Source: an uncultured Collinsella sp.
Lineage (GTDB): Bacteria; Actinomycetota; Coriobacteriia; Coriobacteriales; Coriobacteriaceae
DNA length: 17,427 nt
Direction of reading: 5' to 3'
Assembly (NCBI GenBank): GCA_902475445.1
Contig: CABRZN010000026.1
Coordinates: 1 to 17,427 of the forward strand
Shown here in pieces: positions 6,377 through 13,047 of this stretch. Each line of letters begins with the position of its first letter. Positions within the stretch are counted from its first letter, which is position 1. The translations under genes and the position numbers were made by a program. Below the pieces are notes generated by a model, which searched no databases, was not told where the DNA came from, and was given only the letters and a program-made list of their open reading frames with translations.

Positions 6377-6532
6377 CCACCACAATGGGGACAGGCACCT
6401 TTGTGGTGGGCGGGACTTCCAAACCATCACAACATTCGATGAAAATCGCGATTTTGGCGAAAAACGTCGAATGTTGGGACGGTTTTCGTCGTGGGCGGGA
6501 CGGTTTTCGCTACAGAACCGCCGGACCCGCCC
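6377..6532. repeat. Cluster of three inverted repeats (REP/BIME-like)
   Basis: Three hairpins follow in a row after the sortase gene. A: CCACCACAA (6377-6385) with TTGTGGTGG (6401-6409), loop containing GGGGACAGGCACC. B: CAACATTCGA (6430-6439) with TCGAATGTTG (6467-6476), enclosing the perfect palindrome AAAATCGCGATTTT (6442-6455). C: GGGCGGG-A-CGGTT (6493-6505) with AACCG (6516-6520) and CCCGCCC (6526-6532). GGGACGGTTTTCG occurs twice, at 6476-6488 and 6497-6509. The loop sequence of A resembles REP elements seen in many bacteria. None has a T-run, so they are not ordinary terminators. The gap 6363-6645 contains no credible gene. Confidence 0.75.
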
Positions 6533-6604
6533 TGCCAGCCCGCCGCCCTCGTTACGTTTTCGCTGCATTTAGGTAAAGCGCCTGCTCTAAGCGGCGTTGC
6601 CTTG

Positions 6605-6610
6605 TATACT
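6605..6610 (+). promoter_or_regulatory. Probable -10 element of gatCAB
   Basis: TATACT lies 35 nt upstream of the gatC start at 6646. The -35 position (about 6582-6587, CTGCTC) is weak. This is the only plausible promoter between the inverted-repeat cluster and gatC. Confidence 0.5.
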
Positions 6611-6645
6611 AGAGCGGTTTATCTGTTATGCGGAAGGGAGCGCCT

Positions 6646-6957
6646 ATGGCACTCAGCGAGAAAGACGTGCGCGGCATCGCCGAGTACGCAAAGATCGCAC
6701 TGACCGATGACGAGCTCACCCAGATGACGTCCTACCTGAACGACGCCGTCCAGATGCTCGAGCCCGTCTTGCAATATGACTTGCCCGACGTGGAGCCCAC
6801 GTTCCATCCCATCGGAAGCCTGTCCAACGTGATGGGTGATGACCTGCGCGAGCCCGAGCGCGACCTGCCGCTCGACGTCGCACTCGAAAACGCCGGCAGC
6901 GCGCGCGACCGCTACTTCCGCGTGCCGTCCATTTTGGGAGAGGGGGAGAGCGAGTAA
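6646..6957 (+). CDS. gatC: Asp/Glu-tRNA amidotransferase subunit C
   Basis: 103 residues from ATG 6646, picked because AAGGGAG (6634-6640) lies 5 nt upstream; an ATG at 6628 would place this site inside the gene. The sequence follows GatC throughout: LSEKDVRGIAEYAKIALTDDEL at the N-terminus, the helix LNDAVQMLEPVLQYD, then DVEPTFHPIG and LREPERDLPLDVALENA, ending in the F-R-VP segment YFRVPSILG. GatC is the small structural subunit that wraps around GatA and holds it to GatB. The TAA overlaps the gatA start by one base (TAATG), so the two are translationally coupled. Confidence 0.95.
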   Translation: MALSEKDVRGIAEYAKIALTDDELTQMTSYLNDAVQMLEPVLQYDLPDVEPTFHPIGSLSNVMGDDLREPERDLPLDVALENAGSARDRYFRVPSILGEGESE

Positions 6958-8471
6958 TGGCGCTAAGCTTCGATTCCCTTACCGCCGCCCAGATCGCCGC
7001 GGGCGTTGCCGCCGGCGACTTTACCGCTACCGAGGTGGCCAAGGCCTCTCTTGCCGCCATCGAGGCGCGCGAGGGCGGGGTCCAGGCATTCCTGCAGGTG
7101 GCGCCCGAGCTTGCGCTCGAGGCCGCCGCGCGCGTGGATGCCGACCGCGCCGCAGGCAAGCCGCTGCCCCCGCTCGCGGGCGTGCCGCTGGCCATCAAGG
7201 ACAACATGAACCTTGTGGGCACGCGCACCACCTGCGCCTCCCGCATGCTCGGGGATTACCAGAGCGTCTACACCGCCACCTGCGTCCAGCGCATGCTCGA
7301 CGCCGGCTGCCTGCCCATGGGCAAGGCCAACATGGACGAGTTCGCCTTTGGCAGCTCCACCGAGAGCTCGGCGTTCCACCGCACCAACAACCCCTGGGAT
7401 ACCGAGCGCGTGCCCGGTGGCTCCTCGGGCGGCTCCGCTGCCGCCGTCGCCGCGGGCGAGGTCGCGCTCTCGCTGGGTTCGGACACCGGCGGCTCCATTC
7501 GCCAGCCGGCGTCGCTGTGCGGCGTGGTGGGATTTAAGCCCACGTATGGCGCCGTGAGCCGTTACGGCGTGGTGGCCTTTGGCTCGTCGCTCGACCAGGT
7601 GGGACCCTTTGGCCGCACGGTCGAGGACGTCGCGCTGGCCATGAATGCGCTTACCGGCGCGGGCCATGATCCGTACGACTGCACCAGCCAGGACTGCGCC
7701 GTCGACTTTACCGAGCATCTCAACGACAGCATCGAGGGTAAGCGCGTGGGCATTATCCCTGCGTTTATGGAGGCCGAGGGCCTGACGCCCGAGGTCAAGG
7801 CCGCTGTTCAGCGCGCCGCCCAGGAGCTGCAGAACCAGGGCGCCGAGCTGGTCGAGGTCGACCTGCCGCACCTGGACGCCGCCATCGCCGCCTACTACGT
7901 CATCGGCCCGGCCGAGGCGTTCTCCAACCTGGCACGTTTCGACGGCATTCGCTACGGCTATCAGGAGGAGGGCTGCGCCAACCTGTCCGACCAGAGCTCG
8001 CTTTCGCGCGCCCACGGCTTTGGCGCCGAGGCCAAGCGCCGTCAGATGCTCGGTGCCTACCTGCTGAGCTCGGGCGTGTACGACAAGTACTACTACGCCG
8101 CGCAGAAGGCCCGCACGCTCATCACGCAAGACTACGACGCCGCGTATGCCAAGGTGGACACCATCCTCATGCCCGCCTCGCCGCGCACGGCCTTTAAGTT
8201 TGGCGAGATCAGCGACCCCACGCAGATGTACCTTTCCGACCTGTACACCATCTCGCTCAACATTTGCGGCAACGGTGGCATCTCGGTGCCGCTGGGCCTG
8301 GGCGAGGATACTCAGCTGCCCGTTTCTGCCCAGCTGGTGGGTCCGGCCTTTAAGGACCGTCAGCTGCTCACGTTTGCCCGCGCCCTGGAGCGCGGCTTTG
8401 CCGATGCCGCTACGGGTGCGCCCGCGCTTTCCGTCGCGCCCGATTTTGCCGGGAAGGGAGGCGAGCTGTAA
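6957..8471 (+). CDS. gatA: Asp/Glu-tRNA amidotransferase subunit A (amidase)
   Basis: 504 residues. The amidase-signature core is complete: PLAIKDNM with Lys81, RVPGGSSGGSAAAV with cis-Ser156, and SDTGGSIRQPAS with nucleophile Ser180, which together form the Lys-cisSer-Ser triad. GatA releases ammonia from glutamine and passes it to GatB, which amidates Glu-tRNA(Gln) and/or Asp-tRNA(Asn) in the cytosol. Its presence indicates that at least one of these aminoacyl-tRNAs is made by the indirect route. The length is typical. It starts in the TAATG overlap with gatC and ends in an identical TAATG overlap with gatB. Confidence 0.97.
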   Translation: MALSFDSLTAAQIAAGVAAGDFTATEVAKASLAAIEAREGGVQAFLQVAPELALEAAARVDADRAAGKPLPPLAGVPLAIKDNMNLVGTRTTCASRMLGDYQSVYTATCVQRMLDAGCLPMGKANMDEFAFGSSTESSAFHRTNNPWDTERVPGGSSGGSAAAVAAGEVALSLGSDTGGSIRQPASLCGVVGFKPTYGAVSRYGVVAFGSSLDQVGPFGRTVEDVALAMNALTGAGHDPYDCTSQDCAVDFTEHLNDSIEGKRVGIIPAFMEAEGLTPEVKAAVQRAAQELQNQGAELVEVDLPHLDAAIAAYYVIGPAEAFSNLARFDGIRYGYQEEGCANLSDQSSLSRAHGFGAEAKRRQMLGAYLLSSGVYDKYYYAAQKARTLITQDYDAAYAKVDTILMPASPRTAFKFGEISDPTQMYLSDLYTISLNICGNGGISVPLGLGEDTQLPVSAQLVGPAFKDRQLLTFARALERGFADAATGAPALSVAPDFAGKGGEL

Positions 8472-10147
8472 TGAAGGAGCTTTCCGAGGTCCTGCAGGAT
8501 TGGGAGGCCGTGATCGGCCTGGAGATCCATACCGAGCTCACCGCACTCGATACCAAGATGTTCTGCAACTGCAAGCTCAGCCACGATGACGAGCCCAACG
8601 CCAACGTGTGCCCGGTGTGCCTGGGCCTGCCCGGCGCCCTGCCGGTGCCTAACAAGCGCGCCATCGAGAGCATCGTCAAGGCCGGTCTTGCCACCAACTG
8701 CGAGATCCAGCGTCACTCGATGTTCTACCGCAAGCACTACTTCTATCCCGATATGGCCAAGAACTTCCAGACTACGCAGGGTCCGGTCGCTTTTGCCATG
8801 TACGGTCACTTGGACCTGGACGTGACCGGTCGCGGTGCCGCCGAGCGCCCCGACTGCGCATTTGGCGAGGCCGAGGCCCAGAGTCTGGCGAGCGCCTCGG
8901 CCAACGCCGAGGGCCTGTCCACGTCCATGACGTCGACCATGCGCGAGGGCAACCAGCGCGCCGGCCATCTGGCCAGCTATGATGCGTCCAACCTGCAGAT
9001 GCCTGAGCGTCGCGAGGACGGTTCCTACACGGTGCCCATTCGCATCCTGCGCATCCACATGGAGGAGGACGCTGCCAAGATGGTCCATGTGGGCGGTGCC
9101 GAGGGCCGCATTACCGCCGCGGCCGAGTCACTCGTCGACTACAACCGCTGCGGCACGCCGCTGATTGAGCTCGTCACCGAGCCCGATCTGCGCACGCCCG
9201 AGGAAGCGCGCCTGTTTATGGAGAAGCTCCGTCGCATCTTTGTAACGCTGGGCATTTCGGACTGCTCCATGGAGAAGGGCTCCATGCGCTGCGACGGCAA
9301 CGTCTCGCTGCGCCGCCGCGGCGAGACCAAGCTGGGCACCAAGACCGAGCTTAAGAACCTCAACTCGTTTAAGAGCCTGCACGACGGCCTTGCCTACGAG
9401 ATTTGCCGCCAGGCCGAGGTGCTCGAGGAGGGTGGCATTATCTACCAGGAGACCCGCCACTGGGAGCCCAGCCGCAAGCGCACCGTGGTCATGCGTGTGA
9501 AGGAGACGGCCGACGACTATCGTCTGTTCCCCGATCCCGACCTGGCGCCGTTTGATCTGGACGACGAGTTCATCGACCGCTGCCGTGGCGAGATCCCCGA
9601 GCTGCCCGATGCCAAGCGTGCCCGTTTTGAGGCCGACTTTGGCATTAAGACCGCCGATGCCGAGCAGATTGCAGGCGACCCCGAGTTTGCCGAGTTCTTT
9701 GAGGCCGCCGCTGCCGGTATGGCTGGCAAGGAGGCTCAGACGGTCGCAAACCTGCTGGTGAACGAGATGATCGCCTACCTTAAGGGTGCGGGCGTCTCGC
9801 TGGTCGAGTCCGGCATCGCGCCGGCTCAGGTGGCAGCCCTTGCCAAGCTGCTGGCGACCGATGCCATTAGCTCCAACCAGGCTCACGAGGTCTTTGAGGC
9901 CATGGCCCAGACCGGTGACGACCCCAACAAGATTGTCGACGAGCGCGGTATGCGTCAGGTGAGCGATGCCGGCGCGCTGCAGCCGATCGTGGACGAGGTG
10001 CTGGCAAACTGTGCCGATCAGGCGCAGCAGTATCGTGACGGCAACCAGAAGGTCATCGGCTTTTTGGTGGGCCAGTGCATGAAGGCGAGCCGCGGCAAGG
10101 GCAACCCGAAGCTCTTCAACGAGTTGCTGAGAACGTCGCTCTCGTAG
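8471..10147 (+). CDS. gatB: Asp/Glu-tRNA amidotransferase subunit B, with internal insertion
   Basis: 558 residues; AAGGGAGG (8454-8461) lies 9 nt before the ATG. Core motifs are present: VIGLEIHTEL, a candidate zinc site of four cysteines (C32, C34 and C47, C50), YPDMAKNFQTTQ, RIHMEEDAAKMVH, DYNRCGTPLIELVTEPD, GSMRCDGNVSLR and KTELKNLNSF. The C-terminal helical tRNA-binding domain ends YRDGNQKVIGFLVGQCMKAS. GatB activates the misacylated tRNA with ATP and transfers ammonia. Typical GatB is about 475-500 residues; the excess comes mainly from about 67 extra residues at 120-186, between GHLDLDV and TVPIRILRIHMEED, where the S. aureus protein as I recall it goes almost directly from one to the other. 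Catalytic motifs flank the insertion unharmed, so the enzyme should work. Confidence 0.96.
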   Translation: MKELSEVLQDWEAVIGLEIHTELTALDTKMFCNCKLSHDDEPNANVCPVCLGLPGALPVPNKRAIESIVKAGLATNCEIQRHSMFYRKHYFYPDMAKNFQTTQGPVAFAMYGHLDLDVTGRGAAERPDCAFGEAEAQSLASASANAEGLSTSMTSTMREGNQRAGHLASYDASNLQMPERREDGSYTVPIRILRIHMEEDAAKMVHVGGAEGRITAAAESLVDYNRCGTPLIELVTEPDLRTPEEARLFMEKLRRIFVTLGISDCSMEKGSMRCDGNVSLRRRGETKLGTKTELKNLNSFKSLHDGLAYEICRQAEVLEEGGIIYQETRHWEPSRKRTVVMRVKETADDYRLFPDPDLAPFDLDDEFIDRCRGEIPELPDAKRARFEADFGIKTADAEQIAGDPEFAEFFEAAAAGMAGKEAQTVANLLVNEMIAYLKGAGVSLVESGIAPAQVAALAKLLATDAISSNQAHEVFEAMAQTGDDPNKIVDERGMRQVSDAGALQPIVDEVLANCADQAQQYRDGNQKVIGFLVGQCMKASRGKGNPKLFNELLRTSLS

Positions 10148-10153
10148 CTGCGA

Positions 10154-10296
10154 GGCCGGGGAAGCCCCGAGTCGCCGGGGTGTTTCCTCCAAATTTCAAA
10201 CAGTCCTATGCAAGACGAAGGCCACATTTAGTGGCCTTCTTTGCATGCGGAACTCATTTGGAGCAAACACCCCGGCGACTCGGGGCTTCCCCGGCC
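10154..10296. repeat. Element with 41-bp nearly perfect inverted arms
   Basis: The left arm (10154-10194) begins GGCCGGGGAAGCCCCGAGTC; the right arm (10256-10296) is its reverse complement with a single mismatch (C10186 against G10263 region, CCTCC versus GCTCC). The 61-bp centre contains a second nested hairpin. Each arm can also fold on itself (CGGGG-AAG-CCCCG). The size and shape resemble a small non-autonomous (MITE-like) element or a giant compound terminator. No gene lies inside. The gap 10148-10499 holds only this element, a second terminator and a control dyad. Confidence 0.85.
10208..10246 (+). terminator. Terminator of gatCAB nested in the inverted-repeat element
   Basis: GAAGGCCAC (10217-10225) pairs with GTGGCCTTC (10231-10239) around the loop ATTTA, followed by TTT; an outer ATGCAA (10208-10213)/TTGCAT (10241-10246) pairing extends the stem. 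It lies about 60 nt after the gatB stop and is the most likely end of the gat transcript. Confidence 0.75.
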
Positions 10297-10344
10297 AGAC
10301 GACTCGGCCGTTCGGGTCAGGCGGGCTGATAGGAAAGATGGTGA

Positions 10345-10373
10345 CGGAGGCGCAAAATGCGCCTCCGCCTTTT
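10345..10373 (+). terminator. Second intrinsic terminator before the ATPase gene
   Basis: CGGAGGCGC (10345-10353) pairs perfectly with GCGCCTCCG (10359-10367), loop AAAAT, followed by CCTTTT. Together with the upstream terminator it isolates the ATPase gene from gatCAB. Confidence 0.8.
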
Positions 10374-10405
10374 GAATGTGATGAAAGTGTGGCGAAATGA
10401 GCTTA

Positions 10406-10480
10406 AAACTTCCATAAATGTGATAAATGTCACGTTTTACCTAGGGTAAAATGTGGGAAATATCACGTTTACGGAAGTTT
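10406..10480. promoter_or_regulatory. 75-bp dyad-symmetric control element upstream of the ATPase gene
   Basis: All paired blocks share one centre, base 10443: AAACTTCC (10406-10413)/GGAAGTTT (10473-10480), GTGATA (10420-10425)/TATCAC (10461-10466), and TTTTACC (10435-10441)/GGTAAAA (10445-10451). ATAAAT and GTTTAC between the outer blocks also pair at 4 of 6 positions. Inside lies GTGATAAATGTCAC (10420-10433), a smaller GTGA-N6-TCAC dyad, and a -10-like TAAAAT (10447-10452). It ends 20 nt before the start codon. It may be a multi-site operator, or it may form a long hairpin in the leader RNA. Confidence 0.7.
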
Positions 10481-10499
10481 CTTTGCGGGAGGTTCGGTC

Positions 10500-11864
10500 A
10501 TGCAGCGAGATATCATTGCCAAGCTTAACGCTTGGAAAGCGTCAGAATATCGTAAGCCGCTTATCCTTAAGGGGGCGCGCCAGGTTGGAAAGACGTGGGC
10601 GCTTAAGGAGTTCGGCCGAACCTCGTACCTCAATTTTGTGTATCTGACGCTCGAGGAGCCGTCACCTGGGGTACAGAGCGAGTACGCTCAGTTTTTCGAA
10701 GGTACGCGCGATCCTCGACGGATCATCTCAAATCTTTCCCTGGCACTTGGACAGCCTATCAATCCCGGCGAAACGCTGCTTATTATTGATGAGATCCAGG
10801 ATTGTCCTTCTGCAGTCGGCGCCCTTAAATACTTCTGTGACGAGGCCCCCGAGTATCACGTCGCATGCGCAGGGTCTTTGTTGGGCGTTCGCTTGTCCCG
10901 TGAGACCAGCGCTTTTCCGGTGGGAAAGGTCGAGTTCATGGAGATGCGCCCCATGAGCTTTTCCGAGTTTCTGAAAGCCGAGGGCGCTGCAAACTACGAC
11001 GAATACCTTGGCGGCCTGGATCAGATCGAGACAGTGCCCGATTTCTTCCATGTCCGTCTCGTCGAGCATCTTCGTCGTTATTTTGCATGCGGCGGCATGC
11101 CAGAGGCTCTTGGCCGGTGGGCGGAGACGGGCGATATCGTTCAGGTCGATAAGGTGTTGTCTGATCTCTTGGATTCCTACGAGCGCGATTTTGCCAAGCA
11201 TGGTGGCCGTGCGCAGTTCGCCAAGCTTTCGCAAATATGGAACTCGATTCCAGCTCAGTTGGCGCGCGAGAACAAAAAGTTCGTTTGGGGTGCGGTGCGC
11301 GAGGGGGCTCGTGCTCGAGAATACGAGGATGCTCTGGAATGGCTTGCCGATGCTGGGCTCATCACGGCGGTTCGCCTTAATGCTGCCGGTGGTGTGCCGC
11401 TCTCTGCGTACGATGACCTCAAGGCATTTAAAGTCTACTGTCTTGATGTCGGCTTGCTGCGCCGCATGGCAAGGCTGGATGCGTCCGCTTTTGCCATCTC
11501 GGATGCGCTATTTTCGGAGTTCAAAGGTTCGTTCGCCGAGAATTATGTGCTTCAGGCATTACTTTCACAGTTAGATGCTGCTCCGCGTTATTGGACAAAC
11601 GAGAAGCCGAAGCACGAAGTCGATTTTTTGATTCAAGTCGGGAACGAAATCGTGCCCGTCGAGGTCAAATCGGGAGAGGTCGTTCATTCCAAGAGCCTTA
11701 AGTACTATGCCGACAAGCATGCGGAGACGACTCCATTGAGGGTCCGCTACTCACTTAAGAACCTAAAGCTCGACGACGGGGTGCTCAACATTCCGTTGTA
11801 TTTGGCTGATCGATCTGTCCCTCTTATCAAAAAGGCGCTTGATTGTGCGCATCTTGACGTTTAG
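10500..11864 (+). CDS. AAA ATPase with DUF4143 / PD-(D/E)XK-like C-terminus
   Basis: 454 residues, started at ATG 10500 behind GGGAGGT (10487-10493, 6-nt spacing). The N-terminal ATPase (AAA_14 type) shows Walker A GARQVGKT (25-32), Walker B LLIIDEIQ (Asp97, Glu98), and ACAGSLLG (122-129) as the sensor region. VEFMEMRPMSFSEFL (144-158) is typical of the family. A helical part leads to the DUF4143 segment, with FKGSFAENYV (Glu347), HEVDFLI (Asp375) and VPVEVKSG (Glu388-x-Lys390), a pattern fitting a PD-(D/E)XK nuclease fold. These proteins are abundant, often multi-copy, in gut bacteria and archaea. Their function is not settled; roles in mobile or defence contexts are suspected. It stands alone between two terminators and a convergent regulator and is AT-richer than gatCAB. 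Confidence 0.88.
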   Translation: MQRDIIAKLNAWKASEYRKPLILKGARQVGKTWALKEFGRTSYLNFVYLTLEEPSPGVQSEYAQFFEGTRDPRRIISNLSLALGQPINPGETLLIIDEIQDCPSAVGALKYFCDEAPEYHVACAGSLLGVRLSRETSAFPVGKVEFMEMRPMSFSEFLKAEGAANYDEYLGGLDQIETVPDFFHVRLVEHLRRYFACGGMPEALGRWAETGDIVQVDKVLSDLLDSYERDFAKHGGRAQFAKLSQIWNSIPAQLARENKKFVWGAVREGARAREYEDALEWLADAGLITAVRLNAAGGVPLSAYDDLKAFKVYCLDVGLLRRMARLDASAFAISDALFSEFKGSFAENYVLQALLSQLDAAPRYWTNEKPKHEVDFLIQVGNEIVPVEVKSGEVVHSKSLKYYADKHAETTPLRVRYSLKNLKLDDGVLNIPLYLADRSVPLIKKALDCAHLDV

Positions 11865-11928
11865 ATCCCGGGTGAGCTGACGGGCGGCGGCTAATTAATC
11901 GCTCCGTTACGGCCAGGGAGCTTGGGCC

Positions 11929-12948
11929 TTAGCGATGCTTGCTTCGCCAAGCCGTGGGTGTCATGCCGGTGTATTGCTTGAAGGCTTGGGCGAAGGCGGC
12001 CTGCTGAGGGTAGCCTAGACGCTCTGCCACCTGCGCTATCGTGAGCGAGCTATCGGCCAAAAGGTCCTGTGCTCGCTCCATACGGCGTCTGCGAATGTAG
12101 GCGCCCAGGGACTCGTCAGTTTGGGCCTTAAAGGTGGCGCATAGCTTGGAGCGGCTCGTGAAGAGCCCCTCGGCCACCTCGTTGATACCCACACGCCTGC
12201 CTTTGTCGAGCGCGCGCTCAATCATCGCCGTTGCTTCTTCGGCAATGGTTATGCTGACGCGTGTGTCTGCCGCCTGCCGCGCCTGCTTGTGGGCCGCGCG
12301 CGAACAGGCGAGCTCCGCGACCATAGCCTCTACAATGCCCCGCATATAGACATGCCCGCCTACGGCGCGAGCGCGGTCCTCGTTGATTCGGCGTAGTGTG
12401 TGGCAGATGGCAGACGCTGCCTCCTCGTGCCATGGCTCGGCAAACGCCTCAAAGACCCCCGCGAACTCGGCAGGATAGCAATGCTCCAGCTCGTCAAAAT
12501 ACCCGGGCAAAAAGAGCACCGAGCGTGAGTGATAGAGTTGCCCTGCAAACAGCGGGCTTAGCTCCTCGCCGCAGCTATCTTGGATAAAGCTGCAGACTGC
12601 GCTGTTCGGCCACGGCCCGCGCAGCGGCTTGAGGTTCGCAGGCGTTATGCCGGCTTCGGGCATACACATGAGCGTGGGCGCGCTGACCTCGCTCACGCAC
12701 GCGTACGGTTCGGGCGTGTATTCGGCTAGGTGCATGTTGTGCATCGGGGTAATGAAATGCTCCATGACAATGCAGGTGGGGGAGAGGGGCATGATCCATG
12801 CGCGTCCGTGCGCCCGATCGTTTGCCACCTCGCCGGTAAAGACAGCGCCCTTGCCGGAGAACTCCAAGCCAAACTGCTCAAACTGCGGTGCGTAGAGCTC
12901 GGTTATATCGGTTGCCGCCCGCCGCATTTTCAAAAGCGTCCCCTTCAT
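11929..12948 (-). CDS. AraC-family transcriptional regulator
   Basis: 339 residues if started at the ATG at 12948; a TTG at 12975 would add nine residues and an ATG at 12927 would remove seven. No start has a convincing SD (AAGGGG lies about 12 nt before 12927), so the N-terminus is uncertain. The last ~100 residues are an AraC DNA-binding domain with two helix-turn-helices: GINEVAEGLFTSRSKLCATF, then LTIAQVAERLGYPQQAAFAQ ending QYTGMTPTAWR. The long N-terminal part is of the ligand- or cofactor-sensing type but has no recognisable cupin motif. It is divergently transcribed from the paired ABC transporter with a 99-bp shared control region, so it very likely regulates that transporter, much as YbtA does for ybtPQ in Yersinia. 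It runs convergently into the ATPase gene with no clear terminator in the 64-bp gap. Confidence 0.88.
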   Translation of the reverse strand: MKGTLLKMRRAATDITELYAPQFEQFGLEFSGKGAVFTGEVANDRAHGRAWIMPLSPTCIVMEHFITPMHNMHLAEYTPEPYACVSEVSAPTLMCMPEAGITPANLKPLRGPWPNSAVCSFIQDSCGEELSPLFAGQLYHSRSVLFLPGYFDELEHCYPAEFAGVFEAFAEPWHEEAASAICHTLRRINEDRARAVGGHVYMRGIVEAMVAELACSRAAHKQARQAADTRVSITIAEEATAMIERALDKGRRVGINEVAEGLFTSRSKLCATFKAQTDESLGAYIRRRRMERAQDLLADSSLTIAQVAERLGYPQQAAFAQAFKQYTGMTPTAWRSKHR

Positions 12949-13047
12949 TTGCGAAAACGTCCACGCCTGGCCCAATTGTGTGCCTTGGCTAACACGCCCA
13001 TGATAAGTTTCTTACGGTTAACTCTCAAGCCGTTAGAAAGGAATCTC
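12949..13047. promoter_or_regulatory. Divergent control region of the AraC regulator and ABC operon
   Basis: This 99-bp gap must carry both promoters. I see a small dyad TAAG-TTT-CTTA (about 13004-13014), and the similar words CGGTTAAC and CCGTTAGA in direct order just before the ABC start. No convincing -35/-10 pair is visible on either strand, which suits activator-dependent promoters. Confidence 0.45.

Noticed and set aside
6377..6409. Intrinsic terminator for the sortase gene
   Set aside because: The stem is good but the 3' side is followed by GCGGGAC, not a T-run; it fits a REP-like element better.
10154..10296. Two-unit CRISPR array or CRISPR remnant
   Set aside because: The two similar arms are inverted, not direct, the central part is a hairpin rather than a spacer, and no cas gene is visible.
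12730..13047. N-terminal extension of the first ABC transporter to ATG 12730
   Set aside because: It would overlap the AraC gene and span the shared promoter; ATG 13048 has AGAAAGGA and yields a normal-length family member.
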